From the NCBI GenBank assembly GCA_033811195.1, contig JAPXOZ010000011.1:11840-75839 (forward strand): a stretch of 64,000 bases of DNA, given 5' to 3'. The notes beneath the pieces were generated by a model, which saw only the letters and a program-made list of their open reading frames with translations, searched no databases and was not told the DNA's origin. Source of the stretch: Cacconaster sp033811195. GTDB taxonomy: Bacteria; Bacteroidota; Bacteroidia; Bacteroidales; UBA932. Made by a program: the position numbers and the translations under genes. Position 1 is the stretch's first letter, and every line of letters begins with the position of its first letter. Below are positions 18,097 through 26,844 of this stretch, one piece after another.

Positions 18097-19326
18097 CTAT
18101 TCAAGCTCCCTAAATGCTTTCTTAATTATCTCAATCGCTTCGCGAAGTTCCTCTTCGGTAATTACGAGGGGTGGAGCGAAACGAATAATATGTTTATGCG
18201 TCGGTTTGGCAATAAGGCCGTACTCTGCCATTTTGAGACAGACATCCCATGCCTCTTTACCGTTGACCGGCGTTGTAACCACAGCATTGAGAAGACCTTT
18301 TCCTCGTACTTGTTTGATGAAAGGAGATTTAAATTTAGTAAGCTCTTCCCTAAAAATCCTGCCGAGATATTCGGCCTTTTCGGTAAGTTTTTCATCCCTT
18401 ACAACCTCAAGGGCTGCAACACCCACTTTATTTGCAAGAGGAAATCCTCCATAAGTGGAACCATGTTCACCGGGCTTGATTGTAAGCATTATCTCATCAT
18501 TGGCAAATACTGCCGAAACGGGCAACACCCCACCTGAAAGGGACTTTCCAAGAATAAGAATATCCGGATGAACATTTTCATGTTCACAGCAAATCAATTT
18601 GCCTGTACGGGCGATACCGGTCTGTACTTCGTCTGCCACAAAAAGCACATTATGACGTTTGCAGGCATCATAACATCTCTTGATGTAACCCTCTTCAGGT
18701 ACAAATACTCCCGCCTCCCCCTGGATGGGTTCTACAAGGAAAGCGGCTACATGTGCTCCATGTTTTTCGAGAACAGCCTCGAGAGCTGCAACGTCGTTAT
18801 ATGGTATCTTTACAAAACCGGGAGTTAAGGGGCCATATTGTGAATAGGAAGAAGGATCGGTGGACATTGATATTACGGTTATTGTGCGACCGTGAAAGTT
18901 GCCTTCGCAAACCACGATAATAGCTTTGTCTTCAGGAATACCCTTCTTGACATAGCCCCATCTACGGGCAAGTTTGAGGGCAGTTTCTACCGCTTCTGCT
19001 CCGGTGTTCATAGGAAGAAGTTTATCATATCCAAAGAATTTAGTGGCAAACTCTTCGTAAGGGCCGAGGCAATCATTGTAGAAGGCTCTTGAGGTGAGAC
19101 AAATATTATGTGCCTGGTCGCAGAGTGCCTTTACAATTTTAGGATGGCAATGGCCCTGGTTTACTGCCGAATAGGCCGACAGAAAATCAAAATATTTTTT
19201 TCCGTCTACATCCCATACGAATGCGCCTTTACCTTTTGATAGAACTACAGGCAGCGGATTATAATTGTGTGCACCGAATTGTGCTTCCTGATCTATGAAT
19301 TTTTGAGCATTTTTTGTAATAACCAT
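18097..19326 (-). CDS. rocD: Ornithine aminotransferase
   Basis: A 409-residue PLP enzyme converting ornithine and 2-oxoglutarate to glutamate-5-semialdehyde and glutamate. Class-III aminotransferase features: NTGAEAVETALKLAR, GNFHGRT, FVADEVQTGIARTGK, LGKSLSGG (Schiff-base Lys) and GSTYGGFPLA. The start of homologues (sITKNAQKFIDQEAQFGAHNYNPLPVVL) agrees with the ATG used. A -7 box lies 30 nt upstream. It probably forms a two-gene catabolic operon with ctlX. Confidence 0.93.
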   Translation of the reverse strand: MVITKNAQKFIDQEAQFGAHNYNPLPVVLSKGKGAFVWDVDGKKYFDFLSAYSAVNQGHCHPKIVKALCDQAHNICLTSRAFYNDCLGPYEEFATKFFGYDKLLPMNTGAEAVETALKLARRWGYVKKGIPEDKAIIVVCEGNFHGRTITVISMSTDPSSYSQYGPLTPGFVKIPYNDVAALEAVLEKHGAHVAAFLVEPIQGEAGVFVPEEGYIKRCYDACKRHNVLFVADEVQTGIARTGKLICCEHENVHPDILILGKSLSGGVLPVSAVFANDEIMLTIKPGEHGSTYGGFPLANKVGVAALEVVRDEKLTEKAEYLGRIFREELTKFKSPFIKQVRGKGLLNAVVTTPVNGKEAWDVCLKMAEYGLIAKPTHKHIIRFAPPLVITEEELREAIEIIKKAFRELE

Positions 19327-19356
19327 AATATTTAAACTTTTTTTGTTTACAATTTA

Positions 19357-19364
19357 CAAAGTTA
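19357..19364 (-). promoter_or_regulatory. -7 box for rocD-ctlX
   Basis: TAACTTTG on the minus strand, matching TAnnTTTG, 30 nt from the rocD start. No clear -33 element. Confidence 0.4.
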
Positions 19365-19495
19365 CAAAAACTTTGGGACTTAGTATATAGTTTACTTCTG
19401 ATACTCCGAGAAGAAACAGTTTCCCAATTGTGAAAACACAAAAAATCACCTTACACAAGTGGCCGTGATGGTTTGTGAAGAGATTTTATAAAAAA

Positions 19496-20731
19496 CTACT
19501 GAAAAAGATAGATTTTATCACCGCGGCGGAGTTTTTCGGAAACGGGAATAGAACAAAGATCGCCTTTAACGGCACTTCCGACACTCCTCAAGTCAACCCT
19601 TATCTCAGAGACTTCATATTCGATGACACCGGTAGTCGGCCCGGTAATTAGCAACGAATCTCCAACTGAAAAAGTACCGGTCGACACCATAACCTCCGCC
19701 ACACCGATATTCGAAAAATAGTTGGTCACCTTACCAATGTATGTCTTGGTGCGAGTAGCCTTATTGCCATACACATCGCTCCATTCACCTAGTCGTGCAC
19801 CCTGATAATATCCATCCCAGAAACCCCTATTAAATACTGTTTCAAGCCGCTTCTTGAGCGATTCGGCAAGTTCCGGAGTATATTTTCCCTCAATGACAGC
19901 ATCCGCAGCATCACGATAGGCTCTGGTAACAGTCTTGACATATTCTGAGGAACGAGCACGTCCCTCGACCTTGAAAACAGTAACTCCCGACTCCATCATT
20001 TTATCCATAAACTCGATAGTACAGAGATCTTTAGGAGACATTATATATTTGTTGTCCACCTCCAACTCACATCCGGTTTCGAGGTCTGTGACACGATAGC
20101 CGCGACGACACAACTGATAGCACGATCCGCGATTGGCAGAAGCGGCATATTCGTGGAGAGAAAGATAACATTTGCCGGAAACGGCCATGCAGAGAGCACC
20201 GTGACAAAACATTTCGATTCTCACCTTGCGACCGGAAGGCCCTTTGATATTTTCGCAATCAATTGCCTCCTTGATTTTGGCCACCTGCTCTAAATTCAAC
20301 TCTCTCGCCAGCACTATAACATCTGCGAACTCCGCATAGAAGCGCAAAGCCTCCACATTGGCAACATTCAGCTGGGTGGAAATATGTACCTCCATCCCAA
20401 TAGATCGGGCATATTCTATAGCGGCCATGTCTGATGCTATGACTGCAGTGACGCCCGCTTCTTTCGCCATCTCCAGAGTCTCCCTCATCTGCTCCAGATC
20501 CTCATCGTAGAGCACGATATTGAGAGTTAAATAGGACTTTACATCGTATTCACTGCAGATATCGCAGACTTTTTCGAGATCTTCGGGAGCAAAATTGTTA
20601 GCCGAATGAGAACGCATATTGAGCTGGCCGATGCCAAAATAGACCGAGTCCGCTCCGCCCTGGATGGCAGCCATAAGGCACTCAAAATTGCCGGCAGGTG
20701 CCATTATCTCTATATTTCCTCTATTTTTCAC
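19496..20731 (-). CDS. U32 family protein, TrhP/YegQ-like tRNA hydroxylase candidate
   Basis: A 411-residue protein of the family annotated as peptidase U32. It starts with the diagnostic IEIMAPAGNFECLMAAIQGG, has the cysteine cluster (HGALCMAVSGKC ... GSCYQLC) that holds an Fe-S centre in characterised U32 proteins, and a C-terminal beta domain (about 330-411). In E. coli, members of similar size (TrhP) hydroxylate wobble uridine in tRNA, so this is more likely RNA modification than proteolysis. The GTG at 20731 is preferred: it yields MKNRGNIEIMAP as in homologues and an 11-nt overlap with the upstream gene, whereas the ATG at 20782 adds 17 atypical residues. Confidence 0.8.
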   Translation of the reverse strand: MKNRGNIEIMAPAGNFECLMAAIQGGADSVYFGIGQLNMRSHSANNFAPEDLEKVCDICSEYDVKSYLTLNIVLYDEDLEQMRETLEMAKEAGVTAVIASDMAAIEYARSIGMEVHISTQLNVANVEALRFYAEFADVIVLARELNLEQVAKIKEAIDCENIKGPSGRKVRIEMFCHGALCMAVSGKCYLSLHEYAASANRGSCYQLCRRGYRVTDLETGCELEVDNKYIMSPKDLCTIEFMDKMMESGVTVFKVEGRARSSEYVKTVTRAYRDAADAVIEGKYTPELAESLKKRLETVFNRGFWDGYYQGARLGEWSDVYGNKATRTKTYIGKVTNYFSNIGVAEVMVSTGTFSVGDSLLITGPTTGVIEYEVSEIRVDLRSVGSAVKGDLCSIPVSEKLRRGDKIYLFQ

Positions 20732-21698
20732 GATGAATGAGTTGTTCTGCGAAATGATGGAGCTGTCTAGTCTGTACTTCATTCAAGCCTATACTCAAAA
20801 TGGCTTCAAATGCTTTATTGTGATATTCCAATATGGCATCCTTCGCATCATCCCTGATACCGAGGTCAATATATAATTGTTGCATAGCAGCAACTTTTTC
20901 GTCTCGCATATCCTCGCCCAACTCTAAAATGGAAGCAAGACGCTCCTTGTCAGCTCCCTCCGCCCTGCGGATGCACTCAACCTGAAGCCAGGTTTTCTTG
21001 TCGTTGACAATATCATCACCGATTTTTTTACCAAAGATCTGTTGGTCACCAAAAGTATCAAGATAGTCATCAGCAATCTGAAATGCCAGACCAAGCTGGT
21101 ATCCGAACTGATATAGGGCATCGCGTACCTCTCTGGAGGTACCGGCAATGAGGGCCCCCATTTTTGCCGAACAGGCGAGAAGGACTCCCGTCTTGAGACC
21201 TATCATAGAGATATAGTCGGACATGGTGATGAAGGGTTTTTTTTCGAAATCCATATCAAACTGCTGTCCCTCACACACTTTTATCGCAGTATCGGTAAAA
21301 AGTCGCAATGCCTCCGGCATCACCTCTGCGTTGCAGAACGAGATATATTTATAAGCTAACAATAACATCACATCACCCGAAAGTATTGCTTTGTTTGTAC
21401 CCCATTTTTTAAAAACCGTAGGTTGGTTACGACGTGTATCGGAGTTATCCATTATATCGTCGTGCATAAGGGTAAACTCGTGAAACATCTCGAGTGCGAT
21501 AGCAGGGTAGACGATGTTATTGCCGACATTATCGCTGAAAAGATTGAATACGGTCAAACAAAGACGCGGTCTGATACGCTTGCCTCCTACAGAAACCATA
21601 TACTCTATCGGCTGGTAGAGCGACTCCGGCTCTCCTTTAAGATCAAGATTAAAAATGCTCCTGGAAATTATATTCTCTATGTCCTCGTGTGAAAGCAT
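20721..21698 (-). CDS. Polyprenyl (trans-isoprenyl) diphosphate synthase
   Basis: A 325-residue enzyme that condenses allylic diphosphates with isopentenyl diphosphate for quinone side chains or other isoprenoids. Both aspartate-rich motifs are present: MHDDIMDNSDTRR (first, DDxxD) and FQIADDYLDTFGD (second). GGKRIRPRLCL and the KTGVLLACSAKMGA helix are also typical. Chain length cannot be fixed: the residues before the first motif (FHEFTLMHDD) suggest a medium product such as farnesyl or geranylgeranyl. Its end overlaps the U32 gene, suggesting one transcript. Confidence 0.88.
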   Translation of the reverse strand: MLSHEDIENIISRSIFNLDLKGEPESLYQPIEYMVSVGGKRIRPRLCLTVFNLFSDNVGNNIVYPAIALEMFHEFTLMHDDIMDNSDTRRNQPTVFKKWGTNKAILSGDVMLLLAYKYISFCNAEVMPEALRLFTDTAIKVCEGQQFDMDFEKKPFITMSDYISMIGLKTGVLLACSAKMGALIAGTSREVRDALYQFGYQLGLAFQIADDYLDTFGDQQIFGKKIGDDIVNDKKTWLQVECIRRAEGADKERLASILELGEDMRDEKVAAMQQLYIDLGIRDDAKDAILEYHNKAFEAILSIGLNEVQTRQLHHFAEQLIHREK

Positions 21699-21719
21699 AA
21701 ATATTTGTTATTTGGACTA

Positions 21720-21727
21720 CAAATATA
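21720..21727 (-). promoter_or_regulatory. -7 box for the polyprenyl synthase gene
   Basis: TATATTTG on the minus strand, 21 nt from the start codon at 21698. It is divergent from the rsgA box 20 bp to the right. Confidence 0.5.
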
Positions 21728-21747
21728 AAGGATTTTGGACAAATTAC

Positions 21748-21755
21748 TATCTTTG
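21748..21755 (+). promoter_or_regulatory. -7 box for rsgA
   Basis: TATCTTTG, five bases before the rsgA ATG at 21761, implying a leaderless or near-leaderless message. No well-spaced -33 TTTG. Confidence 0.5.
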
Positions 21756-21760
21756 CGCCA

Positions 21761-22708
21761 ATGGAAAATTCATCTGTTGCCACCGTAGTAAAACACACGG
21801 GCAGCCATTATCTGCTCTCCCTTCTGCCCGAATGGGACCCTTTTCCCGCGGTAATCCGCGGAAAAATCCGTCTCATGGGCTCCACAGCTACCAATCCGAT
21901 AGCTGTGGGTGACAAAGTGAAATATACTCCCGGAGATGGCAACATGCTTGCAACTATAGAAGAAGTACTCCCACGCGCAAATTATATGATCCGCCGCTCA
22001 GTTAATCTCTCTCGCCAAGCGCACATCATCGCAGCCAATATTGACCGAGCCTTCCTGATAGTGACCATCGAATTCCCTGAAGTTAAACCTGCCTTTGTGG
22101 ATAGATTTCTGCTTACTTGCGAAGCTTACCGGATCAAAGTAATCTTAATCATCAATAAAACCGACCTCTACGATGAATATGCTCTGGAAAGGATGGAGGA
22201 GTTTAAGCATATCTACGCCGGAGCCGGATATGAAATAATGGAGGTTTCCGCCATTACCGGCCAAGGAGTTGACCCTATCAGGGAGCTCTGCAAGGGAAAT
22301 AACGGTGATTCCGTTTCCCTCTTTTCAGGAGTATCCGGAGTGGGCAAATCCTCACTTATTCGAGCCATTGATCCCTCCCTGGAACCCAAAATCAGGGAAA
22401 TATCACAAGCTCACCTTCAGGGAAGGCACACCACCACTTTCTATGAAATGTACCCTCTACAGAGTGGCGGCTTTATCATCGACACTCCGGGTATTCGAGG
22501 CTTCGGATTAGTGGATATCGAACCCCATGAGTTGAGCACTTACTTTCCCGAGATGCTCAGAGTAATGGACAATTGTAAATTCATGCCCTGTACTCATACT
22601 CACGAGCCGGACTGCGCAGTAAAAGCGGCACTCGAAGAAGGGACCATTTCATACGAAAGATACTATTCCTACCTTGGAATGCTCGAAGAGGAGACCAAGT
22701 ATCGATGA
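21761..22708 (+). CDS. rsgA: Ribosome small subunit-dependent GTPase A
   Basis: A 315-residue circularly permuted GTPase that helps late 30S maturation. The order of motifs is permuted as expected: NKTD (G4, about residue 128) comes before GVSGVGKSSL (P-loop, about 190) and DTPGIRGFG (G3). An N-terminal OB fold precedes them, and a C-terminal zinc site has CKFMPCTHTHEPDC. It starts 5 nt after a -7 box and overlaps the MATE gene by 4 nt. Confidence 0.95.
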   Translation: MENSSVATVVKHTGSHYLLSLLPEWDPFPAVIRGKIRLMGSTATNPIAVGDKVKYTPGDGNMLATIEEVLPRANYMIRRSVNLSRQAHIIAANIDRAFLIVTIEFPEVKPAFVDRFLLTCEAYRIKVILIINKTDLYDEYALERMEEFKHIYAGAGYEIMEVSAITGQGVDPIRELCKGNNGDSVSLFSGVSGVGKSSLIRAIDPSLEPKIREISQAHLQGRHTTTFYEMYPLQSGGFIIDTPGIRGFGLVDIEPHELSTYFPEMLRVMDNCKFMPCTHTHEPDCAVKAALEEGTISYERYYSYLGMLEEETKYR

Positions 22709-24012
22709 AAATCTCTACCATAAATCGCAATATTCTGCGTCTGGCTCTACCTAGCATTATGGCAAATATCACTGTGCCTCTGGTAGGTATAGTGGACCTT
22801 GCTATAGCAGGACATCTGGGTGATGCTGCCAGCATTGGAGGCATAGCTATCGGTTCGATGCTATTTGACCTGCTCTACTGGAATATGGGGTTTTTGAGGG
22901 TGGGGACCGGGGGTATAACAGCGCAAGCCTATGGTAGAAGGGATTTTAAGGGGGCGATGGACACCTTTACCAGAGGTATGGTCACTGCTCTTGCGGTAGC
23001 ATCATTGATCTGGATCATCCAATGGGTTTATATTGAGGCAGCATTCGCCATTGTAGTTTGCTCTCCCGAAGTGGAGAGTATTGCAAGGGAGTATTTTTTC
23101 ATCAGAGTATGGGCCGCACCGGCCACATTGTCTCTGATGGTATTCAAAGGGTGGTTTATTGGGATGCAGAATACCGTGCTGCCAATGGCTGTGGATATCA
23201 CGGTCAATGTTGTCAATGTTGTAGTCAGTTACATATTAGCCGTCCATACTCCTATGGGAGTAGCGGGTGTTGCAGTCGGAACGGTGGTGGCACAATATAG
23301 CGGTCTCTTACTTGCAATAGCCTTGATGTACTACAATTTTAGGAAGCATTTCCATCTTATATCGGTGCGGGCGAGCATCAAATTGAACCAGATGAAGCAG
23401 TTTTTCTCAATCAATGGCAATCTCTTTATCCGCTCACTCTGCATGCTGGTCATCTATATCGGATTTACCTCAATTGCGGCAAGATATGGAGACACATTAC
23501 TGGCTGTAAGTTCGGTTATGATGAAGCTCCTGCTGCTCTATTCTTATTTTGTTGATGGATTCGCCTACGCAGGTGAGGCACTTGTGGGACGTTTTATTGG
23601 AGAGAAAAATAGCGACTCGCTGATCAGTACTGTGCGCTGGATTTTTATCTGGAGTTTCGGCATAAGTCTCCTCTCAACTCTGATCTATGCAGGGCTGGGT
23701 AAGCCGATGTTCCAACTAATGACCGACAATCCTGAGGTTGTGGAGGCCTCCACTCCGTTTTTATTCTGGTTGCTGCTCATGCCCGTAGTGAGCTGCATCG
23801 CTTTTACCTGGGACGGTATTTTCATCGGAGCCACATCTACTCACCACCTGCGCAACAGCATGATCTGGTCTGCTGCGCTCTTTATAATTTCCTATATCGC
23901 TTTTAAGCCTCTGCTGGGTATACAGTCGCTCTATCTCGCCTATTTCGTCCATCTGTTGGTACGTAGTATCTATCTCACTATTGTGAGAAAAAGCGCTTTG
24001 ACGATAAAGTGA
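22705..24012 (+). CDS. MATE family efflux transporter
   Basis: A 435-residue, 12-segment inner-membrane antiporter. Recognised from the N-terminal ILRLALPSIMANITVPLVGIVDLAIAG, GGITAQAYG, and the symmetric second half beginning LNQMKQFFSINGNLFIRSL. Closest in feel to the DinF subfamily. Substrate unknown; MATE proteins export cationic drugs or metabolites against Na+ or H+. It overlaps rsgA by 4 nt and ends 44 nt before the heptose kinase start. Confidence 0.88.
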   Translation: MKISTINRNILRLALPSIMANITVPLVGIVDLAIAGHLGDAASIGGIAIGSMLFDLLYWNMGFLRVGTGGITAQAYGRRDFKGAMDTFTRGMVTALAVASLIWIIQWVYIEAAFAIVVCSPEVESIAREYFFIRVWAAPATLSLMVFKGWFIGMQNTVLPMAVDITVNVVNVVVSYILAVHTPMGVAGVAVGTVVAQYSGLLLAIALMYYNFRKHFHLISVRASIKLNQMKQFFSINGNLFIRSLCMLVIYIGFTSIAARYGDTLLAVSSVMMKLLLLYSYFVDGFAYAGEALVGRFIGEKNSDSLISTVRWIFIWSFGISLLSTLIYAGLGKPMFQLMTDNPEVVEASTPFLFWLLLMPVVSCIAFTWDGIFIGATSTHHLRNSMIWSAALFIISYIAFKPLLGIQSLYLAYFVHLLVRSIYLTIVRKSALTIK

Positions 24013-24030
24013 TATTATTTCTTATATTTG
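23997..24030 (+). promoter_or_regulatory. Promoter candidate for the heptose cassette
   Basis: A TTTG at 23997-24000 and a -7 TATATTTG at 24023-24030, spacer 22 bp (slightly long). It lies 26 nt before the ATG at 24057 and overlaps the end of the MATE gene, so the cassette may have its own promoter. Confidence 0.45.
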
Positions 24031-24056
24031 CAAGAGATAACAAAAAATCACATGAT

Positions 24057-25094
24057 ATGTTATACAGGAGCAAAGCACCTTTCAGACTCGGAATAGCGGG
24101 CGGAGGCACAGATGTCTCCCCATACTCCGACATCTATGGAGGCGCCATTCTCAATGTTACCATCGACCGTTTTGCATACGCCACCATCAGACCAACATCT
24201 GATGGTAAAATACGTTTTGTGCATATCAACGACAACGTGGTCAAAGAATTCGAAGCAACACCGCGTATAGAACTTTACGACCCACTTGTGCTACAATGTG
24301 GCATTTACAACTCCATCGTCAGTAGATATAATGATGGTAAATCACTTTCCTTTGAGTTGACTACAAGTATGGATGTCCCTTCGGGTTCCGGCCTTGGAAC
24401 ATCTTCCACCCTTGTAGTAGCCATTCTCGGTGCATTTGTAGAATGGCTTAAACTACCTCTGGGCAAATATGACATTGCAAGATATGCCTACGAGATCGAA
24501 CGCATCGACCTCAAAATGGCCGGCGGTAAACAGGACCAATATGCTGCAACCTTCGGGGGTGTAAATTTCATGGAGTTCAAGGATTACGACAGAGTGATCG
24601 TCAATCCGCTGAGCATCAAGGATGCGGTTATGCAGGAGTGGGCTCTCAACACCGTTCTTATATTTACTGACAAAAGACGAGACTCTTCCAGAATTATTGA
24701 GCAGCAGGTTTCTAATGTCAAAAGCAATCGCAGCGGCTCCGTAGAGGCGATGCATAGGGTAAAAGAGGAAGCCTTTAGGATCAAGAACTGCCTGTTACAG
24801 GACAATCTGCGCGAAATGGGGGAGGCTCTCAACACCAGCTGGATCAATAAGAAGAAGATGGCTGACAATATTTCAAACGAACATATTGACAAAATTTATG
24901 ATATTGCTCTTGCCAACGGTGCTCTCGGAGGCAAGATTTCGGGTGCCGGTGGTGGCGGATTTATGTTTTTTTATTGTCCGAATAACAGTTGTTATAGCGT
25001 GAAAGCGGCCTTGACGGCAATGAAACTTGGAGAGATATATGATTTTCAATTTTGTAAAGAGGGATTGACCACATGGAGCGTAAAGAATGGATAA
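24057..25094 (+). CDS. hddA: D-glycero-alpha-D-manno-heptose-7-phosphate 1-kinase
   Basis: A 345-residue GHMP kinase that adds phosphate to C1 of heptose 7-phosphate. Evidence: RSKAPFRLGIAGGGTDVSPY at the N-terminus, the ATP loop PSGSGLGTSST, and the C-terminal GKISGAGGGGFMFFYC. The ATG at 24057 fits homologues and follows a promoter candidate; the in-frame ATG at 24009 lies upstream of that -7 box. Its 3' end overlaps gmhA by 22 nt. Together with gmhA and the fused hddC-gmhB it gives all steps to GDP-heptose. Confidence 0.9.
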   Translation: MLYRSKAPFRLGIAGGGTDVSPYSDIYGGAILNVTIDRFAYATIRPTSDGKIRFVHINDNVVKEFEATPRIELYDPLVLQCGIYNSIVSRYNDGKSLSFELTTSMDVPSGSGLGTSSTLVVAILGAFVEWLKLPLGKYDIARYAYEIERIDLKMAGGKQDQYAATFGGVNFMEFKDYDRVIVNPLSIKDAVMQEWALNTVLIFTDKRRDSSRIIEQQVSNVKSNRSGSVEAMHRVKEEAFRIKNCLLQDNLREMGEALNTSWINKKKMADNISNEHIDKIYDIALANGALGGKISGAGGGGFMFFYCPNNSCYSVKAALTAMKLGEIYDFQFCKEGLTTWSVKNG

Positions 25095-25660
25095 CAGAAC
25101 GTCTGTCACACCACACCTCTGTTGTAGGGCAGATAATTAACGACAATGGGCTTCTTGAGAACATACTGAAAGCCGCTGAAATGATAACAGATGCATTTTT
25201 ATCGGGACATAGCCTTTGGCTTTGTGGCAATGGCGGTAGTGCCGCTGATGCTCAACATTTGGCCGCCGAGTTTTCCGGCAAATTTTATCTCAACAGAAAA
25301 GCCCTGCATGCTGAAGCGCTACACTGCAATACTTCTTATGTAACAGCGGTGGCCAACGACTATTCCTATGATAAGATCTATGCCCGTCTAATAGATGGTG
25401 TCGGCAATCCGGGAGACATACTAATAGGTATTTCCACATCCGGTAATTCTGCCAATATCATAAAAGCATACGAAGTATGCAGTGGTAAAGGCATACATAC
25501 AATCTCGCTTACCGGAGCCTCCGGTGGTGCTATGAAAAAGTTATCGGATATATTGATCAATGTCCCCTCCACCGATACACCCCGTATTCAAGAGGCTCAT
25601 ATTCTAATCGGACACATCATCTGTGAGATGGTAGAAGCCGCTCTTTTCGCTAAAAAATGA
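25073..25660 (+). CDS. gmhA: Phosphoheptose isomerase
   Basis: A 195-residue SIS-domain enzyme that converts sedoheptulose 7-phosphate to D-glycero-D-manno-heptose 7-phosphate. It has LCGNGGSAADAQHLAAEFSG (phosphosugar site), the family Glu and His residues, GISTSGNSANI and the C-terminal QEAHILIGHIICEMVE helix. Length is normal for GmhA. It overlaps its neighbours on both sides (22 nt and 4 nt), strongly suggesting a coupled operon. Confidence 0.95.
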   Translation: MERKEWITERLSHHTSVVGQIINDNGLLENILKAAEMITDAFLSGHSLWLCGNGGSAADAQHLAAEFSGKFYLNRKALHAEALHCNTSYVTAVANDYSYDKIYARLIDGVGNPGDILIGISTSGNSANIIKAYEVCSGKGIHTISLTGASGGAMKKLSDILINVPSTDTPRIQEAHILIGHIICEMVEAALFAKK

Positions 25661-26844
25661 TGGAATGTGTAGTATTGGCGGGGGGTAAAGGCACACGCTT
25701 GAGAAGCGTGGTGGCCGACCTGCCTAAATGCATGGCTGAAGTTGCCGGCAAGCCTTTTCTTTCATATATCATCTCCTCACTTGAAAATGCCGGATTTGAC
25801 CACATAATTCTTTCACTTGGCTATATGCATGAGGTTGTAGAGAAGTGGGTTGCATCTCTCGACTGTCGCTCGCGCATTACCTGTGTTGTGGAAGAGGTGC
25901 CTCTCGGTACCGGTGGAGGCGTAAGACTGGCTCTTCAGAAGGCAGGTGAAGAGGATGTTTTTATACTCAACGGAGATACATTTTTTAGAGTCAGCTATAG
26001 AGATATGCTTCAGCAGCACAAGCGGTCAGAAGCAATCGCTACTATGGCGCTCAAAAAGATGTATGATTTTAACCGTTACGGTACTGTAACAATTGAATCT
26101 CAAAAGGGCTTTAATCGCATCACTGACTTCAAGGAAAAAAGCCACTGCGAAGAGGGTCTGATAAATGGAGGTGTCTATATCATTAAAAGAGATATACTTA
26201 AGAATTTTCCGGATAAATTTTCCCTTGAAAAGGATTTTTTTGAAAAAAGAGATGATATCTATGGATACATTTCAGACGGGTATTTCATAGACATCGGAGT
26301 TCCGGAAGATTACAAGCGGGCAGACCATGATTTCACACAAGGACTCTATAAACCGATGGATACCCTTTTTCTTGATAGAGACGGTGTCATAAATGTTCTA
26401 AAACCGGACGACTATGTAAAGAGTGTGGGAGAATTTGTATTTGAAAAAGGGGCGATTGAGGCACTTGCGATCCTTTCACCCCTTTTTGCAAGAATACTGA
26501 TAATCACAAACCAGCGCGGAGTGGGTAAAGGAATAATGAGCGATTGTGATCTGGAAAGAGTTCATAAGTATATGCTTGAGAAGATTACCGCCGGTGGTGG
26601 CAGAATAGATAAAATATATATTTGCACAGATACGGACGACTCAAGTCCCGACCGCAAACCAAATATTGGAATGGCCCTAAAAGCACGCCGTGACTATCCG
26701 AATATCGACCTCTCCAGATCATTGATGCTGGGGGATTCGGATTCGGATATGGAGTTCGCTGCAAATGCCGGTATTCCTGCAGTAAGAGTTACCTCAGACA
26801 ATAACCTTTTAAAAATAGCAACTCAACTCTCCCAAATATTATGA
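25657..26844 (+). CDS. Fused heptose-1-phosphate guanylyltransferase and heptose-1,7-bisphosphate 7-phosphatase
   Basis: A 395-residue bifunctional protein. Residues 1-225 are a nucleotidyltransferase (VVLAGGKGTRLRSVVADLPKC, PLGTGGGVRLAL, NGDTFF, and a C-terminal FIDIGVPEDY), matching HddC. Residues 232-395 are a HAD phosphatase (FLDRDGVIN, ITNQRGVGKG, RKPNIGM, LMLGDSDSDMEFA), matching GmhB. The usual zinc loop of GmhB (CxH...CxC before RKP) is absent: only YICTDTDDSSPDRKP is seen. With hddA and gmhA the pathway to GDP-D-glycero-alpha-D-manno-heptose is complete. Such heptose is used in surface glycans of some Bacteroidota; the end product here is inferred. Confidence 0.85.
   Translation: MMECVVLAGGKGTRLRSVVADLPKCMAEVAGKPFLSYIISSLENAGFDHIILSLGYMHEVVEKWVASLDCRSRITCVVEEVPLGTGGGVRLALQKAGEEDVFILNGDTFFRVSYRDMLQQHKRSEAIATMALKKMYDFNRYGTVTIESQKGFNRITDFKEKSHCEEGLINGGVYIIKRDILKNFPDKFSLEKDFFEKRDDIYGYISDGYFIDIGVPEDYKRADHDFTQGLYKPMDTLFLDRDGVINVLKPDDYVKSVGEFVFEKGAIEALAILSPLFARILIITNQRGVGKGIMSDCDLERVHKYMLEKITAGGGRIDKIYICTDTDDSSPDRKPNIGMALKARRDYPNIDLSRSLMLGDSDSDMEFAANAGIPAVRVTSDNNLLKIATQLSQIL

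Noticed and set aside
19327..19495. Possible small RNA or repeat between rocD and the U32 gene
   Set aside because: Only weak A/T-rich sequence and a -7 box were found; no stable hairpin with a T run or clear heptamer phase.
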